This document shows positions 20,090 to 28,435 of a stretch of 64,000 bases of DNA, one piece after another. Source of the DNA: Cordylochernes scorpioides (lineage: Eukaryota > Arthropoda > Arachnida > Pseudoscorpiones > Chernetidae); the NCBI GenBank assembly GCA_030710605.1, contig CP092869.1:7211866-7275865 (forward strand). Direction: 5' to 3'. Below the pieces are notes generated by a model. It did no database searches. It worked only from the letters and a program-made list of their open reading frames with translations, and was not told the origin of the DNA. The first letter of the stretch is position 1, and every line of letters begins with the position of its first letter. Made by a program: the position numbers and the translations under genes.

Positions 20090-20290
20090 AATGAAGAAGG
20101 CATCGCCTGACCACGAGCACATGTGGTTTTTAGATGGCAGAGCGCCATCTAGTGGAGCAAAAATAAACTAAACGTTTATTTAACTTTCTCCGTGATATTT
20201 GACCAACCCTATCTCTTGATAAATCAAGAAAAGCCATCCACGAACGCGTTTCGCGCTGTTGACGCTCGTCAGCGTGGAGTAGGCTATATT
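20090..20290 (-). repeat. Repeat B copy carrying a hammerhead ribozyme
   Basis: Family marked on the plus strand by CCTGACCACGAGCACATGTG, AGATGGCAGAGCGCCATCT (a 7-bp hairpin), AACTAAACGTTTATTTAAC and CTTGATAAATCAAGAAAAGC. Copies or pieces lie at 22520-22770, 27240-27480, 42931-43470 (three in tandem), 45620-45815 and 46026-46075. Here the minus strand begins with a hammerhead fold and runs about 150 bases into the body. No protein is encoded, so this is a non-autonomous element. Confidence 0.75.
20232..20285 (-). ncRNA. Type I hammerhead ribozyme
   Basis: Read on the minus strand the parts are in order: AGCC (stem I outer), UAC internal loop, UCCACG (stem I inner), core CUGACGA (20272-20266), stem II GCGU-CAACA-GCGC, core GAAA (20252-20249), CGCG, UU, then CGUGGA (stem I inner), U, GGCU (stem I outer). 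Inner stem I has 6 pairs, outer 4, stem II 4 including one U-G. Stem III is only A-U and C-G, but ACGCGU is self-complementary, so two copies could form a continuous 6-bp stem III. Cleavage is expected after U17, between 20243 and 20242. Every invariant core base I checked is present. Short stem III hammerheads acting as dimers are known from Penelope-like elements and animal retrozymes. Confidence 0.85.
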
Positions 20291-20384
20291 TATATATAAA
20301 GTAGGTTGAAATCCTCTGAAGAATATAAGTAATAGAATCCTCGCATGCTTTGATTCTATTACTTATATTTATATATAGAGATGA

Positions 20385-20526
20385 AAATCTTGCCGTGAGA
20401 TAGATAGGAATATGATCTATAAAAACAAAAAACACCTCTCCCGTCAAAATAAACGTTAAAACTAGACGCCATCTATTGACCGTTGCTACAAACTAGCGGC
20501 CTCGGTTCGGTGAAAAATTCACAACA
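20385..20526. repeat. Dispersed repeat R1, copy 2
   Basis: Carries TCTCCCGTCAAAATAAACG, GACGCCATCTATTGACCG and CAAACTAGCGGCCTCGG, matching the copies at 13439, 38755 and 43731, with more substitutions. Confidence 0.65.
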
Positions 20527-20779
20527 CCAACTTTGTCACACACAAACTGAGAAGCGTCCATTTATAAAATACGATAATGTAAAACAACGCCAATTTTATA
20601 AATCAGCTTTGAGTTTAGCATATATGGCTATCTAAAAGTAACAAAAAGGAAGTGAAATAAAATGTTTTTGCTTTAGAACTAATATAGTAAATGGTTCCTT
20701 TCTGAGATTCCATCCTTCAGTGCTGCGTATATAAGCAGAATCGTCCAATACAGTATTAGAACTCTGAGAAGCGGTCTGG
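20527..20779. other. Non-coding AT-rich stretch
   Basis: No gene, RNA or clear repeat recognised; it lies between copies of repeats R1 and A. Confidence 0.5.
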
Positions 20780-20950
20780 TGGATTAAATTGGCGAAACCG
20801 CTGGGAGGGTTCACTACTGATGAGCCAAGCCCTCCCAATATATTTTTCATCGCAGTAAGGGCAGTAGAAGTTTGTATTATGTATAAAAGAAACATTCGTG
20901 CTTTTAAATCCTTTCATTTTATATGTATAGATGGCGCGTTATTGATTAGT
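20780..20950. repeat. Repeat A copy 1
   Basis: Family marked by GGCGAAACCGCTGGGAGGGT, CACTGATGAGCCAGGCCCTC and GCAGTAAGGGCAGTAGAA, with a downstream AACAGATGGCGCGCTAATG block in several copies. Other copies: 34905-35040, 38930-39090, 40561-40815 (two), 46752-47038, 51480-52170 (rearranged), 53121-53275 and 61166-61448. Full-length copies are about 285 bases. No coding capacity. Confidence 0.7.
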
Positions 20951-21102
20951 GTTAAATGGTTCCTTTGTAACACTCACACTGATTTATTTTATTTCTGAGA
21001 GAGTTAATCATTCAACATAACTATTTTTTGATATTACGCGGTTATTATTCTTCGACAATTTATATCCGAAGAACAAATGATTTAATTGAAATTCAGCCAG
21101 AA

Positions 21103-21440
21103 TATACCAGGTCTATTAGTATGAAACGCGAAAATTTTCAGTGAATTCAAAAGTTCACCAATTCCATACAACAAAACATTTTTTATTCAAAGTAATTGCC
21201 CTGATTAGCTATACACTTGGACCACCTTTCAGGCAATTTTCGAATATCTTGTCTGAAAAATTCAATTCCTTTTGAGTCGAACCAGTCAACAAGCCATTTT
21301 CGGAGTATGTCTGAGTTCGAAAATTCCTGTTTTTTTAGGGCGTGTTCTAAAGATGTGAAAAGGTGGTAGTCCGACGGCGCTAAGTCTGGTGAGTACGGCG
21401 GGTGGGTTAAGAGTTCCTAGCCCAAGTCTTTTATGGTGTT
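21103..21440 (-). pseudogene. Mariner transposase C-terminal fragment
   Basis: Minus-strand reading shows THPPYSPDLAPSDYHLFTSLE (21415-21350), the third catalytic aspartate region of a mariner transposase, followed by KKQEFSNSDILRKWLVDWFD and FFRQDIRKLPERWSKCIANQG, ending near 21185. The rest of the gene upstream is missing. It belongs to another lineage than the mariner at 44060-45354 (YHLF against FFLF after the catalytic aspartate). Confidence 0.7.
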
Positions 21441-21734
21441 TTTGAATTACAAGAAAATTGTTGGGATATTTGAACTCATCTGGTTTTTCATGATCTTCAG
21501 AAAGATATCGTAGGTCAGATATCTTTTTTTAAATGAATATTTGTCCTTCATATTTAAGTGATGTTTTGATGTGAAAAGGGTCGTTTTAGGTCTTTTTTCT
21601 CATACAAGGTTCGGTCAATAAATAATGTATATTCGGTAATAACCTTTTATTGACAAACAATGAAACTCTGTATAAAAGAACTTGTAACAGTCCTCTATAT
21701 ATATCTTATATAAAAAAAAGAGATTTGATTTTCT

Positions 21735-22065
21735 GCTTGAATTTTAGAATTGTTGTGATTATCCTGATTTTGGTTATCTTGAGGATTAAGCTATGGTGGT
21801 GCAGTCGTGGTTGAATAATAATCTTGAAAGAATAATAATAAAAATGATTTTGATAAGTATTTGCTTTAATTGAGTTAAAGGAATATAATAAAAACATATT
21901 TTGATAAAAGTAATGGCTGGCTTAAGGCAAGTAGAATAAGGAAAACAAAAGCTTATTTACATAATGTACAAAAGTTTTGAGCCGGCCATCGGGGAAGAAC
22001 AACAGCGAGTTTTTATAGGGAAAGCGTGACCTCTGGCGGTCGATTTAGTAGAGTATTTGTATCTA
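21735..22065. repeat. Repeat C copy 1
   Basis: About 330 bases sharing CTTAAGGC, GTACAAAAGTTTTGAGCCGG and GACCTCTGGCGGTCGATTTA with inverted copies at 36560-36795 and 62840-63130. No coding capacity or terminal repeats recognised. Confidence 0.6.
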
Positions 22066-22519
22066 TGAAATATATTTTTAAATAAAATAATATTTTAATA
22101 TAACATTTTTAATAATACCTTTATATAACATATATATATATATTAGAATCATTCAATGTATCCTCTTTCCTTCTGTACATATTTGATCCAGCGTTGTTGA
22201 CAACTCACAAAAGCACTTTAGTAAAACGCCTTATCCAATTATTTAAACCACACTCTAACAGCTTGAAGTGAAAGTGTATCCTTTTACATTTATAAAACAT
22301 TTATATTAACATCGACGCTTTTTTAGGATTGTTAATATTCCTCAAATCTCTAGTCACACTTTCTTGTACTACAAAGAGAAAATAAACCTAATATCAAAAT
22401 AGTTCAGTAATATAGCTTTAAATAAATTTAATTTCAAAAATTATAATTAGAATGACACACACACACAAAATAAAATTAAAAAAAAATATATGGTTACAAG
22501 TTGAAAACATGATTAGTTA
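22066..22519. other. Non-coding AT-rich stretch
   Basis: No gene or RNA recognised. Contains a short (CA)n run near 22455. Confidence 0.5.
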
Positions 22520-22770
22520 ATTTTTGTTCTACTAGATGGCGCTCTGCCATCTAAAAATGCCCATGGTGAGCGATCAGGATATGCCTTTTTTGTTTTTTGA
22601 TAAATATATAATATTAAAAATAAAGAAAGCATATCCTGACCACGAGCACATATGCTTTTTAGATGGCAGAGCGCCATCTAGTGAAACAAAAATGAACTAA
22701 ACGTTTATTTAACTTGCTCCGTGATATTTGGCCAACCTAATTTCTTGATAAATCAATAAAAGCCATCCAC
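22520..22770. repeat. Inverted pair of repeat B copies
   Basis: One copy reads inward from the left (CTAGATGGCGCTCTGCCATC, then GATCAGGATATGCC) and a second from the right (CATATCCTGACCACGAGCAC to AAAGCCATCCAC). The right copy stops at CCATCCAC, exactly where the hammerhead would begin in the copy at 20090. Confidence 0.7.
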
Positions 22771-23391
22771 TACACTATATTACTATTAAAAAAGTTAACT
22801 TATTATAATTGAACCCACGATCTTATATGCAATATAAAGACCAAAAAGGTATACGTTGAATATGAAACAACAAATAATATAATTTTATAATAGTGTAGTC
22901 ATAGATTGAATAAAAAAAAAGATACAGAGTAAATTCAAAAAGAATAAATTTCTGAAAAGTTCGTTTGATAAATAAACCACTTATTAGTTTTAATTGGTGA
23001 TAATTGGTATAATTACTGAACAAATTAGATTATTTTGTTAATTTTTTTAAAATTCTCTCACTGATTGCATTTAGGGAATTAGTATTTTGAATAAATCTTA
23101 TCAAACACTAGAATGAATTTTTTAAAGATTTTAAAATGATAAATATATTGTTTTCACACAAATATTAAGCTTTAACAAAATATTGTGGAATATATTTTAG
23201 AAACTTATATATTAATTTATCAACAGATTTGTATTTTTATATTTTGCTGTTTTGTAAACTTCGCTCATTTTCTTTAATATTCTATAAATATTAATGTGTT
23301 GTGTATTATAATAAATTGGCGTGTCATTTTGATATTTTTCTCTTTTCAATTTTATTTTTTCTCTCTCTCTCGGCCGTGCGGCCACGCGGCG
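22771..23391. other. Non-coding AT-rich stretch
   Basis: No coding or RNA signal recognised. It ends in a CT-run followed by a GC-rich patch (GGCCGTGCGGCCACGCGGCG) that leads into the retroelement-like segment at 23392. Confidence 0.5.
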
Positions 23392-24316
23392 CGCGTGCTC
23401 CGGGTTTTTCAATCAGGAGATGGAAAACTTCAAGTTTTCCAATCCATATGCAGTACTGGCGGTGAGCCAGGATAAAGATCTACACGACGGTATGATTCCG
23501 TTCGAGGTAGCTGAAATGGAAGTCGATTTATCGACGATAAAAGATTCGACGAAGAATTGTTTGAATTCAGTTGTGAGCGACGGACATGCAAATTTGTTCG
23601 GGAAAAACGGCGGATATGTAAATCCGGCGGCGGAAAAAGTGAAAATTGGGCGGAGCAAGTTGAAGCCGCGGTAAAGGACAATAACAACACTGAATCTTTT
23701 CAATCTGTACACCGGAAAAAAAAAGGAAACGGTTTGACTCTAAAGGTCAGCGGGCCCAGATTGTGAGGCCAGACGCTAGCTCTCCAAAACCACCTTAACA
23801 GCTTAGAAGGACAACGAGGGAGTCCGTGACCCTTGTCAGGAACACCAGACAGCAGCAGACGCTAAACAAAGCTAGATCAGCAGCAGCATCGTTCGACCAA
23901 TGCTGCTATTTCGAGCCTATTTCAGAGAAGGTTGAGGATCTGTTTAAGGTACTAGACGCTGACTCCTTCCTGGAACCCCTATATAGGGATTATTACAGGA
24001 GCGAAATATAGAAGGCTGTTGTATGCCTAACTAAGAAGGAGGACATCCTCGCGTTTCTCTCGCCTGACCAGAACTCTGCTCTAAATAAATTCCTTGACAT
24101 ATCTTCACATTCCTTGACAATCGCCCATGTCGGGGACTCCGACCTAGGCAAGATGCTGTCCGACTTCAGGGCAGAATGCGACATTGAACGAGACGACACC
24201 CAGTGGTATTCGTCTCATACAAATAATTAGAAATTTTGAATTTTATTTTTTTTGTTATATTTTGTTTATATAATTTTAAACTGTTGACTAGAAGTCAATA
24301 AACCTTTTTCATTGTC
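23392..24316 (+). pseudogene. Uncharacterised retroelement-like segment with broken ORFs
   Basis: GC content and codon-like structure stand out from the surroundings. Plus-strand frames read MENFKFSNPYAVLAVSQDKD (from 23420), then in another frame EQVEAAVKDNNNTESFQSVH and RKKKGNGLTL (to 23766). A third open stretch follows (23826-24011, TLNKARSAAASFDQ and EDLFKVLDADSF) and resumes as KKEDILAFLSPDQNSALNKF to about 24230. The segment ends with AATAAACC and a (CATTGT)n-like tail at 24297-24320, which suggests a retroposed RNA. No zinc knuckle or RT is present, and I do not recognise the protein. It could be a non-LTR ORF1 or a retroposed host transcript. Confidence 0.45.
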
Positions 24317-24347
24317 ATTGTCTTTCTCTCTGCAATGTAAATATATA

Positions 24348-24531
24348 CAGTAGAACCTTTTTTTTTACTTTAGAGGACACCCCGCTAGCGGATACCTCTC
24401 TACAAAGGACAGTTTACATTTGTAAAATTATCATTTTTACTATTTACCACTCTCCTGTAAGAGGACACCTCTACCTAAAGGACATTTTGTCTCTGCAATT
24501 AGGTGTTGTCCTTTATAGAGAGGTTCTACTG
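24348..24531. mobile_element. MITE with CAGTAGAACC termini (pogo/Tigger-like)
   Basis: 184 bp starting CAGTAGAACC and ending GGTTCTACTG, flanked by TA. Internally it repeats GAGGACACC and AAAGGACA motifs in both orientations. A second copy is at 39143-39320. TA targets and CAGT termini are typical of pogo-type elements. Confidence 0.75.
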
Positions 24532-24703
24532 TAAATATATATTTATATTAGCATCTATTTATTCCTATATTTATCAATATAAACTCCTTTTTATCCATTT
24601 ATCCTATATTTTGTATTTAACCTTTTATATAACCTTATTTGGAAATTGTAATAAAGCAGTTTCTCTCGAATTCTTTATACATTACAATATATTCCACAAT
24701 AAT

Positions 24704-24783
24704 CTAATTGGAAATTTCGAGAAATATATTCTTCGTCAGTTTTTGACGTTTATTTTGACGAGAGAGGCGCCCTATGTTTCTAT
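24704..24783 (-). repeat. R1 half copy joined to a CTGACGA-hairpin-GAAA segment
   Basis: Plus-strand 24738-24783 matches one arm of repeat R1 (TTGACG, TATTTTGACG, GAGAGGCG). Immediately left of it the minus strand reads CTGACGA, AGAATATATTTCT, CGAAA (24736-24712), a core plus hairpin resembling the hammerhead-like tails elsewhere, but with imperfect pairing next to GAAA. Confidence 0.4.
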
Positions 24784-25315
24784 GGATTAATTTCCTCCCG
24801 GGAAATTTGCCATTTATATATATATATCTAAACTTGTATATTAATTTGGCGTGAAGTCGTACTTCAGGATTTCCGTGTTGAAGAGCATGTTATCCTGAAA
24901 GCTCGAGAAATAAAAGGATTAGAAAAAGAAACGAAACATTTAATTCCTCATTGATTATATAAAAAAATAATGGATTTGAGAAATATATATCCGAAAGTTC
25001 ATTCTAAAATGTTGAAATTATTTCATAATTGGTTTCGCATTACAGTAGAGGGGAGTTATCACGTGATTTGACTCGACCAATAGGGAGAGTTCCAGCTGTT
25101 AGGAGTCTCTTAGACACATTTTGTCGATCCGTCTCAAAAGAAAATAATGAAAGAAGTTGCCCCCTCTTCTTCCACCCCCATATTTTCCCTTTTTTTTATT
25201 TTCAGGCTGCATTAGCGCCGTTATATAGGGGCGGGGAATGAACCATCAGCACCAAAACTGGTCTTGTTACTCATTTTTTATCATCACTGGTAAAGTTTAT
25301 CATCATTAGTAAAGT
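24784..25315. other. Non-coding stretch
   Basis: AT-rich; no gene recognised. The open frame at 25029-25241 has no recognisable motif and no support. Confidence 0.5.
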
Positions 25316-25690
25316 TGAACTCCACATTTGCCGGTCCCAAGCCCGGATGAAAAAAGGAGGAGGGGGAACAGTAACAAGCTCACTAAAAAACCTGGGCTGA
25401 GCTGTCCATGCTGATAGTACCCTGTAAGGGCTCATAATCCAGGGATACAGGATAAGCAGCGTTTGTACTCCATGTTAGGAGCAGCTGCACATGGCGTCTG
25501 TTCATGTTAGAGGCGGCCATTTCTTTTGGAGCTAAGTCGGCCTGCCACTGAGTAGTGCTTACAGTCTTAATGACAAAGGCAGACGCATTCTACTTCACCC
25601 ACACCATTAAAACTCTCAAGCTTTACAAGCTTGATACCCTAATATAATTGAGTGGAGATAAGAAAGAAGAAGACCAGTAAAGTTTTCTAC
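25316..25690 (+). repeat. Retroposon-like repeat, inverted copy at 50060-50430
   Basis: About 370 bases sharing CCGGTCCCAAGCCCGGATGA, CTGTTC, GGCGGCCATTTCTTTTGGAG and GGCCTGCCACTGAGTAGTGC with the reverse complement of 50060-50430. Both end in GAGTGGAGATAAGAAA followed by (GAA)n-like sequence, which looks like a retroposon tail. No protein motif found; it may be the 3' end or 5' UTR of a LINE, or a SINE. Confidence 0.6.
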
Positions 25691-26127
25691 TAAGGTAATA
25701 CACAGTGCTATTCATTCTGAAGAACAATTAGAGGTAGTGGTGTCTCTTTTAATACACAGATACGCGTAAGCCATCAGAAACCTTCATTTACTTGATAAGT
25801 AGATGCATATTTCATAATTTATTCACCTTATCCCAGTACAATATCACATTTTTACTATTCTTTCATATCTAATAATATATTTATCAAAGTCATCAAACAA
25901 TTCTGTCACCGTTTGCTTTTGTGAATGGAATGCTTCTACGTAATATACGTAAAATACGTAACTTATATGACTGAAATTTGAGCAGTATGTATAGTAGAAT
26001 CTGGAAAAACTTATATCCGGAAAAATTCCAAAAAGCAGAGATCACGGGTGAAGCCATTTTTTAGTATGCAGGAACAAAATTCTAACAGAAAAACATTCAT
26101 TCGAACAGAAGACAAAAAACCAGATCA

Positions 26128-26147
26128 TCTATATATATAAAAATGAA

Positions 26148-26178
<31 letters not shown>

Positions 26179-27043
26179 GTGTGTGTGTGTGTGTCCTCTA
26201 TGGATTCAAAAACCATACATCCAATCGCCGTGAAATTTTGGGATATTATGAGGTGTATCCCCGGAAAGGTTTACGAAAAAAATTTTCTTGAATATCTTGA
26301 ATATCCTTAGAGTTATTTGCAGATTTGTATATTTAACTCGCAAGCAGCCCTACCATTGAGACGGAGATAGGCTTAGTTTGCTGCTCCTGATGACCTTGGG
26401 TCATCGTGTGAGTCACAGCATGATGCTACAAAAACACTCTCTCTGGGGATTTTACAGCGTCGACAACCTGTAAGATTGCCTCTCTCATATATTATACTTT
26501 AAACATCTGCTTAATTAAAGCATTTTTCATTTGAAAGAGACTGCTCTCTTAACCCCCTTTAGACAACATTAAATGATATCCCGTGTCGATGATTTTGTAA
26601 TGTATAGAATTAGGAAAGACAAAATTCAGGATGACACGGCTCACAGGGAACGGTAAAAAATGTTCACTTTATCGAGGAAATACAAAATTCGGGATGACAC
26701 GGCACACAGGGACCGGGAAAAAATGATCACCTTATCGAGAAATTCACGACCATGATTTTATTCAACTTATCGAGTATTTTTCAAGGGACCGGGAAAATAT
26801 GTTCACTAGATAAAACGATTATTTTGTAATATAGAAAATTAGGAAATACAAAATTCAGGATGACACGGCACAAGGGACCGGGAAAGAATGATCACTTTAT
26901 CGAGAGATTCAAATTTACGAGTTTCAAATCATCAAAATATATCTTTCTTTTTTTATATGTTTATAGAGAATTGTTTTAACAAATGTTCGTTATACAAACC
27001 TTTACTCGGGTAAAACCCGGGCGAAGCCGGGCACATCCGCTAG
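26128..27043 (+). mobile_element. Non-autonomous Helitron
   Basis: Starts TCTATATATATAAAAATGAA after an A and ends CCGCTAG before a T, the A/T insertion site of Helitrons. A GC hairpin (CCCGG-GCGAAG-CCGGG, 27017-27032) lies about 8 bases before the CTAG end. Near the 5' end are (TCTG)n and (GT)n runs (26147-26192). The interior repeats AAATTCAGGATGACACGGC-type blocks several times, and they are also found in the Helitron at 41029. No Rep/helicase is encoded. Confidence 0.8.
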
Positions 27044-27049
27044 TCTCTT

Positions 27050-27201
27050 GATAAAAATATCGCTTCTCAGACACAAAGTTTGGAGCGGGACGTTTCACAA
27101 GAATGACATCCACGGCGCCAATTTATAATTGTAACGAATAGTATTTGAATAAAATCATTTAATCGGGTAAAACCCGGGCGTTGCCCGGGTCATTCGGTTA
27201 G
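27050..27201 (+). mobile_element. Helitron 3' end fragment
   Basis: Carries GGCGCCAATTTATAATTGTA, then ACCCGGGCGTTGCCCGGGT (hairpin with 7-bp stem) and ends GGTTAG before T. The same 3' segment, with CTAG, occurs at 40130-40269. Confidence 0.6.
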
Positions 27202-27239
27202 TATAAAATATCATGGAACATGTTAAATCATCGTTTAAT

Positions 27240-27435
27240 TGATATTAGGTCCACTAGATGGCACTCTGCCATCTAAAAAGCACATGTGCTCCTGGTCAGG
27301 ATATACCTTCTTTATTTTTAATATCAACACCTGACCTTTTTATTTTTCTATTATTTTTTCAAAAAATATATATTAAAAATAAAAGACGCATATCCTGACC
27401 AGGCTCACCTGAAAATATCTATCATTTGAATCTGC
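27240..27435. repeat. Inverted pair of repeat B pieces
   Basis: Left piece: CCACTAGATGGCACTCTGCC and GCACATGTGCTCCTGGTCAG; right piece: CATATCCTGACCAGGCTCAC at 27389. The hammerhead-related copy follows directly at 27434. Confidence 0.6.
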
Positions 27436-27478
27436 ACCACGCTAAGGAAGGCAAACAGCCCGAAACGCGTTAATGGTT
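27434..27478 (+). ncRNA. Degenerate hammerhead ribozyme
   Basis: Plus strand: ACCACG, core CTAAGGA, 13-base stem II region AGGC-AAACA-GCCC, core GAAA, CGCG, TT, then AATGGT. The spacing equals the intact copy at 20232. The core has an A in place of the invariant G5, and two stem I pairs are lost, while GAAACGCGTT is unchanged. Probably inactive. Confidence 0.6.
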
Positions 27479-27661
27479 GACTTTTCTTAATATATATATG
27501 TTATGAATGTTTTGTATTTAGATTCGATAGTGCAGAGAGAGTTTAATTAAAAAAAAAAACTGAAAAAAAATAAGTATTAATACTTATTATCAAGTAGTGT
27601 TTATTTTTAAATAATTGAGAGAAAAAGTCACAATAAAATAGAGAAGAGTAGAATTTCTCAG

Positions 27662-28012
27662 TTATAAATTTCTTCCAATGCCCTCTCTTAACAGAAAAAC
27701 GTACTGAAATTTTCCCAAGCCCTAACTTTGGTCAATTTAGATACCAACACATATGTCAACTTCTCTCTTCAGCTCTGGATGATGAATTACTGATTGTTAG
27801 ATACTTTAAGTTCTGCACAGAAGCTGGGCGCATAAGAAAGAATGCAGGGCAAAGGATACTGGAGGATGACCTATCTGTAAATAGGTAACTGAATGGGAGA
27901 CAAACTTTATTTTGTTGTAAATGTTTCCTCTTCCCTCTCCTCTTGTTTATGTGTAAATACGGCGAATCCTGTGTGGGGCGGAATGCCCTAAATAAAGGCT
28001 TTTGTTGTTGTT
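27662..28012 (+). mobile_element. 5'-truncated LINE 3' end with 11-bp TSD
   Basis: Flanked by GAATTTCTCAG at 27651-27661 and 28013-28023. Reading the plus strand gives the end of an ORF2 (CPLLTEKRTEIFPSPNF, then LLSSALDDELLIVRYFKFC, TEAGRIRKNAG), a 3' UTR, AATAAAGG and a (TTG)n tail. It matches the clade of the LINE at 7117-9080. Confidence 0.85.
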
Positions 28013-28124
28013 GAATTTCTCAGGTATATAAGATATATGTAATTAATCCTATATTTAGTTAATCATAAAATAGGTTAACAAAGAAAAATAAAACATATAT
28101 TTACAAAAATAATTAATACAATAT

Positions 28125-28402
28125 TGTAGCGTAGCAGAAAGGTAGAGTCGGTGATCCACAAACGAAGAACGTTATTTTATTAATCAAACAAACCGAGGTC
28201 AAAAGAAGAACAAACGAGAAATATGAATGAATTAATTAATTATAATTGAGTGATATCTAGAAATAGCTATATTTAAAATAGTAAACAAAGGAGAGAGTGC
28301 AAAGAACAAAAGTCTCGTGGCCACGCGGCCTCGCAGGGGTAACCTCCACAGGAAGTGACGTCAGCTCCAGGGTTGCTGTGCCAGCAATTTCACTTCGCTA
28401 AA
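28125..28402 (-). repeat. 3' LTR of the minus-strand gypsy element
   Basis: Plus-strand sequence starts TGTAGCGTAGCAGAAAGG and ends CACTTCGCTAAA, where the other LTR has CGCTACA, so the inner terminal dinucleotide is mutated. TTTATT at 28176-28181 is an AATAAA signal on the coding strand. Confidence 0.9.
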
Positions 28403-28435
28403 TAGCCCCCCTCTCAAAGGACATCGACCCGATGC

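Noticed and set aside
25029..25241. Open frame MVSHYSRGELSRDLTRPIG
   Set aside because: No recognisable domain, and it lies in non-coding sequence upstream of a retroposon-like repeat.
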